From positions 1 through 64,000 of the forward strand of contig DASTOM010000029.1 in the NCBI GenBank assembly GCA_035762545.1: 64,000 nt of DNA. The letters run 5' to 3'. Of this stretch, positions 18,723-25,534 are shown in pieces. Position 1 is the stretch's first letter. Every line of letters starts with the position of its first letter. This DNA comes from JANQRA01 sp035762545 (GTDB taxonomy: Bacteria > Actinomycetota > Acidimicrobiia > Spongiisociales > ZC4RG35). The notes beneath the pieces are model-generated. The model saw only the letters and a program-made list of their open reading frames with translations, had not been told where the DNA came from and made no database searches. The translations under genes were made by a program, and so were the position numbers.

Positions 18723-20317
18723 GAGTAGGGGATGTCCCGGCGACGGAACCCGGCGAGCCCTCCCACGAGGAAGGCCAACGCGATGCCGGCCAGCACTAGC
18801 AGCGGAGCAGCGGTGAGCTCCTCAGCCGGGGTCACCGGGATGTGGCTGAACGGGGAGAGGTCGAGCATCCACTGGGGCAGTTGGAGGATCTGACCCAGCT
18901 GACCGAACACCAAGCACACCCCGAGCACACCCCAACTCAACGAGGAGAGCCGTGGGGCCAGGCCGTACAGGGCCATAGCCACGCCGGTCACCACCCACAC
19001 CGCGGGCAGTTGGGTCATTGCGGACCCGAGGACACGGGGCACCTGTCCGCCGACGTCTCCGATGATCGCTCCGTAGGTGGCGCCTGCGACAACACCGGCG
19101 ACCGCCAGGATCAGCACGGGGCCGAGCAGTCCGTAGGCCAGGTGGCTCCAGGCGTGGCGGGTCCTCGGTGTGGCGGTGGCGAGGACGAGCTCGGCGCGGA
19201 GGTCGTCCTCCTCACCCTTCAACTTGAGGACCGACCGTATCGAGTAGGCGGTGGCGACCAGGGCGATGATGCCCACTGCCGCAGAGAAGAACGTGTCGGT
19301 CAGCGCCTCGGTCCCACCCAGGTTCTCGAAGATCTCCAAGAGCTGCGGATTGTCGGCGAGGATGTCGCCGACCGCGTCCGCCGCTGCGCCGTAGACCGAC
19401 CCGAGGATTGCGAGTCCCACGGTCCAACCCAGAAGCGAGCCACGCTGGAGCCTCCATGCCAACCCCGTCGTGGACCCGAGTGAGCTGCCGGCACGGGCCG
19501 GGCCCGGGCGAGGGGGGAAGGCACCCTCTCCGACATCGCGGCGAGCCGACATCGACACTGCAAAGGCGGTGACCGCCACGATGAACAGAGCAAAGAGGCC
19601 AAAGACCCACCATTCCTCGCCTGCAAATGGACGCAGGCGGGTGAACCAACCGATGGGGGAGAGCCACGAAAGCCAGTCGAGACCCTCGCCCACGTCTCCT
19701 CCCATGCGGACCAGGAAGAAGAACCCGACGATCCCGATCCCCAGTCCCCGGCCGGTGCTCCCAGCCTGAGTCAGCTGAGCGGCGAGGGCGCCGACGGCGG
19801 TGAAGGCGAGGGTGACAGCGAACATCCCGGCGCCAAACGCGATGGAGCCCGGCCACGGGAGGCCAAGACCGCCCAGGCCAACTGCGACGATCAGGCCGAT
19901 CGCAAGACCGGTCGCCGAGGTCACCAGCAGTGCTGCGGCAAGTGGGGCATGACGTCCCACGACGGTGGAGCCCAAGAGCTCACGACGGCCGGTCTCCTCA
20001 TCGTCCCTGGTGTGACGGATCATCGACAGCACTGCCATGATCCCGAGGAAGAGCGAGGTGAGCGTGCCGACACGCCAGGCGGTGAGCCCTCCTATCGAGG
20101 TGTCGTACAACGGCCCGAGCAACGCATTGAACGCAGGGTTGGCGCTGATCGTGGCCGCGAACTGGGCACGCGACTCATCGGTGGGGTAGAGGCCCTGGAA
20201 GGCACTGGCTGTGCTCACCGGCAGGATGCTCATCACGAAGACCCAGATTGGGATTCGGACCCGGTCCAGCCTGAGGTTGAGACGGGCCAGTGCTCCCGTC
20301 CCCGTCAGAGTGTTCAT
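18719..20317 (-). CDS. ABC-2 type exporter permease, large two-half form
   Basis: This protein of 532 residues has about twelve predicted membrane helices in two halves of similar layout, as in the exporters annotated as polyketide-antibiotic or multidrug permeases. It overlaps the ATPase gene upstream by 4 nt and the zinc-ribbon gene downstream by 4 nt. It is probably controlled by the divergent TetR regulator at 21261. The substrate is unknown. Confidence 0.82.
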   Translation of the reverse strand: MNTLTGTGALARLNLRLDRVRIPIWVFVMSILPVSTASAFQGLYPTDESRAQFAATISANPAFNALLGPLYDTSIGGLTAWRVGTLTSLFLGIMAVLSMIRHTRDDEETGRRELLGSTVVGRHAPLAAALLVTSATGLAIGLIVAVGLGGLGLPWPGSIAFGAGMFAVTLAFTAVGALAAQLTQAGSTGRGLGIGIVGFFFLVRMGGDVGEGLDWLSWLSPIGWFTRLRPFAGEEWWVFGLFALFIVAVTAFAVSMSARRDVGEGAFPPRPGPARAGSSLGSTTGLAWRLQRGSLLGWTVGLAILGSVYGAAADAVGDILADNPQLLEIFENLGGTEALTDTFFSAAVGIIALVATAYSIRSVLKLKGEEDDLRAELVLATATPRTRHAWSHLAYGLLGPVLILAVAGVVAGATYGAIIGDVGGQVPRVLGSAMTQLPAVWVVTGVAMALYGLAPRLSSLSWGVLGVCLVFGQLGQILQLPQWMLDLSPFSHIPVTPAEELTAAPLLVLAGIALAFLVGGLAGFRRRDIPYS

Positions 20318-21210
20318 TCCTTGACCTCACCGTCCTCGTAGTGCCGCATGAACAGCTCTTCGAGGGTCGGCGGATGGCTGACCAGGCTTCTGACTCCGAG
20401 TGGGGCGATGCCGTCGACGAACGTCGACATGCTGTCGGTGTCGACTTCCACCGAGATGCGGTGATCGTGGATCTCGACGGCATGTACGCCGGGAAGCTGA
20501 GCCACCGGAGAGGGGTCTGAGGTCAGTTCCGCCTCGACCGTCGTCCGGGTCAGGTGACGCAACTCTTCGAGCGACCCCGTCTCGACGGTGCGACCCTTGC
20601 GGACGATGCTCACCCGATCGCAGAGCGCCTCCACCTCGGCGAGGATGTGAGAAGCGAGCAGGACGGTTCGGCCGTCGTTACGGTCTTCCTCGATGGCCGC
20701 CCGGAACTGGGCTTCCATCAGAGGATCGAGCCCGGCGGTGGGCTCGTCCAGGATCAGCAACTCGACGTCAGACGAGAGGGCGGCGACCAGGGCGACCTTC
20801 TGTCGATTCCCCTTCGAGTAAGTCCTGCCCTTCTTGGTGGGGTCGAGGTCGAATCGTTCGAGGAGGGACTCCCTGCGGGTCTCGTCGAGACCGCCGCGGA
20901 GACGTCCGAGGAGATCGATGACCTCGCCCCCAGTCAGATTCGGCCACAAGGAGACATCCCCGGGGACGTAGGCGAGACGGCGATGGAGCTCGGTCGCGTC
21001 GGTCCAGGGGTTGCCGCCCAGAAGGCTCACCGACCCGCCGTCGGCTTTGAGCAGTCCGAGGAGCACCCGGATGGTGGTCGTCTTCCCGGCGCCGTTCGGC
21101 CCGAGGAATCCGTGGATCTCTCCGGTGGCTACTTCGAGGTCGAGCCCATCGAGGGCCACGACGTGACCGAAGTGCTTCTCGAGACCGGAGATCGCAATCG
21201 CGTTCGACAT
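20314..21210 (-). CDS. ABC exporter ATP-binding protein
   Basis: This protein of 298 residues has Walker A GPNGAGKTTT (about 38-47), an altered signature YSKGNRQKVALVAAL in place of LSGGQ, Walker B LLILDEPTAGLDP and the His switch. The last 80 residues are a DrrA-type domain. The ATG has a GGAG site 5 nt upstream. The promoter region upstream carries two TetR-like operators, so the whole exporter is probably repressed by the divergent gene. Confidence 0.88.
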   Translation of the reverse strand: MSNAIAISGLEKHFGHVVALDGLDLEVATGEIHGFLGPNGAGKTTTIRVLLGLLKADGGSVSLLGGNPWTDATELHRRLAYVPGDVSLWPNLTGGEVIDLLGRLRGGLDETRRESLLERFDLDPTKKGRTYSKGNRQKVALVAALSSDVELLILDEPTAGLDPLMEAQFRAAIEEDRNDGRTVLLASHILAEVEALCDRVSIVRKGRTVETGSLEELRHLTRTTVEAELTSDPSPVAQLPGVHAVEIHDHRISVEVDTDSMSTFVDGIAPLGVRSLVSHPPTLEELFMRHYEDGEVKE

Positions 21211-21234
21211 GGCGGCTCCGATGTTAGCACTAGC

Positions 21235-21250
21235 TTGAACGAGCGTTTAA
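21235..21250. promoter_or_regulatory. TetR-type operator, distal copy
   Basis: TTGAACGAGCGTTTAA is a near-perfect palindrome with GAACG and CGTTt arms around AG. Its centre lies 20 bp from that of the second copy, about two helical turns. It sits between the exporter ATPase and the tetR gene and overlaps the -10 box of tetR. Confidence 0.6.
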
Positions 21251-21255
21251 ACTAC

Positions 21256-21269
21256 TGAACGTGCGTTCA
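21256..21269. promoter_or_regulatory. TetR-type operator, proximal copy overlapping the tetR start
   Basis: TGAACGTGCGTTCA is palindromic with 6-bp arms and a 2-nt centre. The GTG start codon of tetR (21261) lies inside it. Because tetR looks leaderless, a repressor bound here would sit on its own transcription start. Confidence 0.6.
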
Positions 21270-21941
21270 ACGTCACCACCTTCATCGTCAGCGGCACGTG
21301 ATCAGGATGTCGGCGATCTCACGACCAAGGCACGGATCCGGGATGCCGCATTGAGCCGATTCCCCCGCGACGGTTTCGCAGCCACCACGATCAGGGCGAT
21401 AGCGCACGATGCCGGAGTCTCTCCCGGGCTCGTGGTCCATCACTTCGGGTCAAAGGATGGCCTGCGCCAGGCATGCGACAGATATGTGGTCGGCAAGTTC
21501 CGGGAGACCAAGTTGGCCGCCATGGAAGAAGAGAACGTGACCAACCCGGGGTTTGCCGCCACGGCCTTCCAGGTCTCGGGCCCGCTGCTCCGCTACTTCG
21601 GCTGGGCGCTGGTGAGAGGCCACTCCGCCGCCGACGAGCTCTTCGACGAGATGGTGCGCGAAGGCCTCGAGATAACCCGAACGGCCGTCGACAAGGGGAT
21701 GGTGAAGGACTCAGCCGACATCGAAACCAGGACCACGGTCCAGATGGCCCTGATGTTGGGGATGACCGCTCTGCATTCGCACGTGGAGCGGAACACGGGA
21801 GTCGACCCCTTGACCCCGGAGGGCATGGCCCGGCTCACCCCCTCCTTGCTCGAGATCTTCTCCGGGCTGTTCGATGAAGACTTCCTCGCCCGGATCGCCG
21901 AGACGTATCGGGCCGGTGCCGAGGCGATCGTTCCGGCTTGA
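21261..21941 (+). CDS. TetR family transcriptional regulator
   Basis: This protein of 226 residues has the TetR N-terminal helix-turn-helix (TKARIRDAALSRFPRDGFAATTIRAIAHDAGVSPGLVVHHFGSKDGL in outline, about 20-70) and a variable all-helical ligand domain. GTG 21261 has TAAACT exactly 13 nt upstream, so transcription is probably leaderless. It is divergent from the exporter genes 21210-18507, and the intergenic region holds two palindromic operators. It is likely a drug- or metabolite-sensing repressor of that exporter and of itself. Confidence 0.88.
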   Translation: MRSTSPPSSSAARDQDVGDLTTKARIRDAALSRFPRDGFAATTIRAIAHDAGVSPGLVVHHFGSKDGLRQACDRYVVGKFRETKLAAMEEENVTNPGFAATAFQVSGPLLRYFGWALVRGHSAADELFDEMVREGLEITRTAVDKGMVKDSADIETRTTVQMALMLGMTALHSHVERNTGVDPLTPEGMARLTPSLLEIFSGLFDEDFLARIAETYRAGAEAIVPA

Positions 21942-21948
21942 GGCCCTG

Positions 21949-22062
21949 CTACCCGGCGAACAGCGCCCAGCCGACGACTCCGACTATTGCGAGGAAGGTG
22001 ATGACCACCATGGCGATGTCGAGTGCGCTCTTCTCGTGCTCCCGGAACGGATTGAATCCCAC
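21949..22062 (-). CDS. Tiny single-pass membrane protein
   Basis: This 37-residue protein begins MGFNPFREHEKSALDIA and ends in one hydrophobic helix. The longer open frame upstream reads as a shadow. I accept GTG 22062 because a TACTGT box lies 12 nt before it, the same leaderless spacing as at neighbouring genes, and the helix and amphipathic N-terminus look designed. The function is unknown. Such small proteins are common in actinobacteria. Confidence 0.5.
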   Translation of the reverse strand: MGFNPFREHEKSALDIAMVVITFLAIVGVVGWALFAG

Positions 22063-22105
22063 ACCGAGACAGTAACGGCTAGGTGTCGTGTCTACTGTCA
22101 GCGGC

Positions 22106-22885
22106 GTGACGTGGCTCACCGTCGACAGCGCGGAGCGGATACGGACGATCACCATCGACCGACCCGACCGCAAGAATGCGATCCCCGCCGATGGCTGGCC
22201 GGAGCTCACGGCGGTACTCACCGACTTCGAGCAGAGTGACGACAGGGTCCTCATCGTCACCGGGGCTGGAGGAGAGTTCTGCGCCGGCGCCGACCTCGAC
22301 CCCGATCGGTTCTCGGGCGCAATGTCGATCAGCGACGGTCACAGGCGAATGAAGGTCGTGGAGCGAGCTGCGACGACTCTCCATCGACTGACCAAGCCGA
22401 CGATCGCCGCTGTCGACGGAGTGGCCGTTGGCGCCGGGATGAACCTCGCTCTCGGATGCGACGTCGTCGTCTGCTCCGACCGGGCTCGCTTCTCAGAGAT
22501 CTTCGTTCGTCGCGGCCTCACCGTCGATTTTGGTGGAACCTGGCTGCTGCCAAGGATCGTGGGGCTGCAGCGTGCCAAGGAGCTGGCCCTGTCCGGCCGG
22601 ATCGTGGGCGCCGAGGAAGCGGTACGGCTCGGGATCGCCATGGAGATGGTGCCGGTGTCAGAGCTCACCGCCCGGTCGCGGGTCCTGGCGAAATCCTTCC
22701 TCGCCGGTGCGCCGATAGGTCAGAGGTTCGCCAAGCAAGGTCTCAACGCCTCATTCGAGTCGAGCTTCGCCGAGTCGATCGGATGGGAGGGCCAGTCCCA
22801 GTCGATCGCATTCGGCACCGAGGACGTGATCGAAGGGGTTGCTGCGTTTCTCGAGAAGCGTGACCCCCACTGGAGGGGCAAATGA
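22106..22885 (+). CDS. Enoyl-CoA hydratase/isomerase (crotonase) family protein
   Basis: This protein of 259 residues has the crotonase fold: IDRPDRKNAIP, the oxyanion-hole segment VTGAGGEFCAGADL (about 54-67) and KPTIAAVDGVAVGAGMNLALGCD (about 100-122, the second oxyanion-hole Gly). The substrate cannot be named. GTG 22106 has TACTGT 13 nt upstream. The stop lies at the edge of a hairpin array, so the last few codons may derive from that element. Confidence 0.87.
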   Translation: MTWLTVDSAERIRTITIDRPDRKNAIPADGWPELTAVLTDFEQSDDRVLIVTGAGGEFCAGADLDPDRFSGAMSISDGHRRMKVVERAATTLHRLTKPTIAAVDGVAVGAGMNLALGCDVVVCSDRARFSEIFVRRGLTVDFGGTWLLPRIVGLQRAKELALSGRIVGAEEAVRLGIAMEMVPVSELTARSRVLAKSFLAGAPIGQRFAKQGLNASFESSFAESIGWEGQSQSIAFGTEDVIEGVAAFLEKRDPHWRGK

Positions 22886-22888
22886 CGC

Positions 22889-23066
22889 CTGACCAATTGA
22901 ATTGGTCAGATTGGAGTTTCGTGCCGAAACTCCAGGGCGGATGAAAACGCCCTTTGCCTTCGAGAAATGAGATTTCTCGGGGCAGATAGCTGGCAGCTGG
23001 AACTGACACGGCTGGCGAAATTCACCAGTCGGGAATTGACCTGAAACAGAGTCGAAATGTTTCAGG
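22889..23066. repeat. Array of six tandem palindromic hairpins
   Basis: Within 178 nt there are six inverted repeats: 22889-22909 (10-bp arms CTGACCAATT, 1-nt loop), 22912-22934 (10-bp arms TGGAGTTTCG, loop TGC), 22934-22953 (6 bp, AGGGCG), 22958-22982 (8 bp CGAGAAAT extended to 11 by wobble pairs, loop GAG), 23009-23031 (7 bp) and 23040-23066 (9 bp CCTGAAACA). The stretch is AT-richer than its surroundings. Hairpins 1 and 2 share flanking sequence and layout with an insertion inside imuB. It ends 2 nt before the -10 box of the next gene. It could be a mobile palindromic element, a structured RNA or both. Confidence 0.8.
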
Positions 23067-23081
23067 CTTACGTTGCCTCTC

Positions 23082-23579
23082 ATGGATGTGGCGTTGATCC
23101 AATGGCCATCCGACGAGGATCTGCGACGAGAGCTCGCTGAGGTCGGGCACCCGCGTCTGCTCCTCGTCGAGACCGACGCCCCGCCACCCGAATGCCCTGA
23201 CCCAAAGGAGGATTGGGTTCGGCTTCCGGTGTCTCGGGCCGATCGCAACGCCAGGGTCAAGGCGCTCGAGGCGATGGTCGAGGAAGTCGAGCCGGCGAGG
23301 CCGCGACTGAACGGCAATGGAACACTCGAGTACAGAGACGGCAGGACCCAGCTCTCCTCCCTGCAGGTCCGACTCATCGAGCCGTTGATCGAACGTTTCG
23401 GAGCGGTCGTGAGCCGGGACTCCCTCGTCGCCCTGGCGTGGTCGGAGACCCATGCAGCCGGCAACAACCTCGACGTCAACATCGGTCGTCTCCGGCGTCA
23501 GTTGGTTCCGGTGGGACTGAAGATCCGCACCGTCCGCTCTCGCGGATACCTGCTCTGCGACGCCGACCCCGTCGGCTGA
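23082..23579 (+). CDS. Winged-helix (OmpR/GlnR-like) transcriptional regulator
   Basis: This protein of 165 residues has a C-terminal Trans_reg_C winged helix (about 85-158) with LSSLQVRLIEPLIERFGAVVSRDSL, NNLDVNIGRLRRQL and TVRSRGYLL. The first 70 residues do not have a normal receiver domain; the acidic phosphorylation pocket is missing. Its place just before amtB-glnK-glnD suggests a GlnR-like nitrogen regulator, but sequence alone does not prove this. ATG 23082 has TACGTT 13 nt upstream. Confidence 0.75.
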   Translation: MDVALIQWPSDEDLRRELAEVGHPRLLLVETDAPPPECPDPKEDWVRLPVSRADRNARVKALEAMVEEVEPARPRLNGNGTLEYRDGRTQLSSLQVRLIEPLIERFGAVVSRDSLVALAWSETHAAGNNLDVNIGRLRRQLVPVGLKIRTVRSRGYLLCDADPVG

Positions 23580-23647
23580 GACGCCCAGTCTGGTTTCCAC
23601 TCCCTGGCGTTCCTGTCAGGTTCATGTCAGGTAGTCGTCCCACCTTC

Positions 23648-23674
23648 GTAACAGGAGACTTACGGACCTGAAAT
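23648..23674 (+). promoter_or_regulatory. Possible GlnR-type box before amtB
   Basis: GTAAC, CTTAC and GAAAT follow each other at 6-nt spacing, an 11-bp period. This resembles the actinobacterial GlnR site (GTnAC and GAAAC boxes spaced by 6). Two of the three boxes differ by one base. It lies about 80 nt before the amtB start in a 174-nt gap that holds no gene. The same gap (around 23613-23633) also contains TGTCAGG twice, spaced by 5 nt. Confidence 0.35.
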
Positions 23675-23753
23675 CCGCCGTCCTTAAGTTCCGAATCCAC
23701 AACGAGCAAGCCCGTGCAGCAGGAAACCCCGGCTGCCTTGGAGGAGGCGGATA

Positions 23754-25199
23754 GTGCAGAGAGCAAAGAGAAAACTTCTGATCGGCGGGGTGCTCGGCGC
23801 CCTGCTGACCCTCGTCGTGGCCAGTCCGGCCATGGCGCAGGAGGATCCGGGTTTCGCGACCCAGTTCATCCTGGACAACATCTGGATCTTCCTGGCGGGA
23901 GTCCTGGTCTTCTTCATGCAGGCCGGTTTCGCCTTGGTCGAGGCCGGACTGACCAGGGCGAAGAACGTCTCGAACATCATGATGAAGAACCTGATGGACA
24001 TGTCGGCGGGTGTGCTCGCCTTCGCACTCGTCGGGTTCGGCATCGGGTTCGGGGGGTCCGAGGTGCTCGGAGGATGGTTCGGGTGGGGTATCGGGATCGC
24101 CGGAGTCGAGGGAACCGAAGGTGTCTTCGCCGGTGGCGGCCTGATGCCGGCCACGTTCTTCTTCTTCCAGGCGGCCTTCGCGGCGACGGCAGCGACGATC
24201 GTGTCGGGTGCGATGGCGGAGCGGACGAAGTTCAAGAGCTACTTCGTCTACAGCTTCTTCATCACCGCAATCATCTACCCGGTGGTTCTGCGGTGGACCT
24301 GGGGAGGTGGCTGGCTCGCCCAGCTCGAGTTCCCGTTCTCGGACTTCGCAGGGTCGACGATCGTCCACGCCACCGGTGGCTGGGCAGCCCTCATGGGTGC
24401 GCTGATCCTCGGCCCGCGGATCGGGAAGTACGGCAGGGACGGAAAGCCCCGGGCAATACCGGGTCACTCGATCCCGTTCGTCGTCCTCGGCGCCATGATC
24501 CTGTTCGTCGGATGGTTCGGGTTCAACCCCGGGTCGGAACTGTTGGCCGACGCTTTCGTTCCCCAACTCGCTCTGAAGACATTGCTCGCCGCATGTGCCG
24601 GGGCCGTGACGGCGATGATCGTGAACTGGACCAAGGACGGGAAACCCGACGTCTCGATCGCGGCAAACGGTCTGCTGGCCGGTCTGGTCGCCATCACCGC
24701 CCCGGTCGGTGCGGTGGAGACCTGGGCTGCGGTAGTCATCGGGGCCATTGGCGGTCTGATCGTCGTCTTCTCGGTCTCGATGTTCGACAGGCTCAAGATC
24801 GACGACCCGGTGGGTGCCATCTCGGTGCACGGCGTGGTCGGCACCTGGGGAACCCTCTCTATCGCGTTGTTCGCGGCCTATGACGACGCTTTCCTGGGAA
24901 GGGAGAACGCGGGTCTGTTCTACGGCGGCGGTCTCGACCAGCTGTGGACGCAGTTGATCTTCGTGGCGGTCCACTTCGTGTGGGTGGCAGGCGCCGCAGG
25001 TCTGCTGTTCCTGGCGATCAAAGCCACCATCGGCCTTCGGGTCAGCCCGGAGGAAGAGATGGCCGGTCTCGACGTGGAGGAGCACGGTTCGCCCGGCTAC
25101 GGGCACGAGCATCCGTCGGCTGTCGGCGCGGGAATCGCTGCAACGGGATCGTCCGTCCCGACCGCAGCGCCCGCTCCGGCTGAAGGAGGTGCGGAATGA
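23754..25199 (+). CDS. amtB: Ammonium transporter AmtB
   Basis: This protein of 481 residues has a cleavable signal peptide (about 1-30, ending PAMAQ) and eleven membrane helices. The ammonium-channel signatures GFALVEAGLTRAKN, VHATGGWAALMG and SVHGVVGTWGTL supply the twin histidines. The last 45 residues are an Ala/Pro-rich tail beyond the usual end. It starts at GTG 23754 behind GGAGGAGG and overlaps glnK by 4 nt, so it is likely blocked by GlnK when nitrogen is ample. Confidence 0.94.
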   Translation: MQRAKRKLLIGGVLGALLTLVVASPAMAQEDPGFATQFILDNIWIFLAGVLVFFMQAGFALVEAGLTRAKNVSNIMMKNLMDMSAGVLAFALVGFGIGFGGSEVLGGWFGWGIGIAGVEGTEGVFAGGGLMPATFFFFQAAFAATAATIVSGAMAERTKFKSYFVYSFFITAIIYPVVLRWTWGGGWLAQLEFPFSDFAGSTIVHATGGWAALMGALILGPRIGKYGRDGKPRAIPGHSIPFVVLGAMILFVGWFGFNPGSELLADAFVPQLALKTLLAACAGAVTAMIVNWTKDGKPDVSIAANGLLAGLVAITAPVGAVETWAAVVIGAIGGLIVVFSVSMFDRLKIDDPVGAISVHGVVGTWGTLSIALFAAYDDAFLGRENAGLFYGGGLDQLWTQLIFVAVHFVWVAGAAGLLFLAIKATIGLRVSPEEEMAGLDVEEHGSPGYGHEHPSAVGAGIAATGSSVPTAAPAPAEGGAE

Positions 25200-25534
25200 G
25201 GCTGATCATCGCCTTCATCAAGCCGTTCAAGCTCGAGCCTGTGGGCGAGGCTCTGAAGTCGGTCGGTGTCACGGGGATGTCGGTGAGCGACGTCTCCGGG
25301 TTCGGCCGTCAGGGTGGCCAGACCGAGGTCTATCGAGGCGCCGAGTACGAGGTCGACTTCGTGCCCAAGGTACGGCTCGAGATCCTCGTCTCCGACGACC
25401 TCGCCGGAGTGGCGGTCGATGCCATCGAGAAGGCCGGGCATACCGGTGAGATCGGTGACGGGAAGATCATCGTGCTCTCGGTCTACGATGCCGTGCGTAT
25501 CCGCACTGGTGAGCGAGGTGCCGACGCCATCTGA
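25196..25534 (+). CDS. glnK: Nitrogen regulatory protein PII (GlnK)
   Basis: This protein of 112 residues starts MRLIIAFIKPFKLEPV, the PII signature. The T-loop YRGAEYEVDFVPK contains Tyr51, the site for uridylylation or adenylylation by GlnD. GEIGDGKI is the second signature. It binds ATP, ADP and 2-oxoglutarate and gates AmtB. It is encoded between amtB and glnD in the conserved order. Confidence 0.95.
   Translation: MRLIIAFIKPFKLEPVGEALKSVGVTGMSVSDVSGFGRQGGQTEVYRGAEYEVDFVPKVRLEILVSDDLAGVAVDAIEKAGHTGEIGDGKIIVLSVYDAVRIRTGERGADAI

Noticed and set aside
22886..23066. CRISPR array
   Set aside because: The units are inverted repeats of different sequence, not identical direct repeats with spacers, and no cas gene is near.
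23622..25112. Minus-strand open frame of 496 codons
   Set aside because: It is the antisense of amtB and rich in Asp, His and Arg as is usual for such shadows.
25314..25517. Longer N-terminus for GlnD
   Set aside because: The frame is open but lies within glnK and does not resemble GlnD; the family begins near the glnK end.
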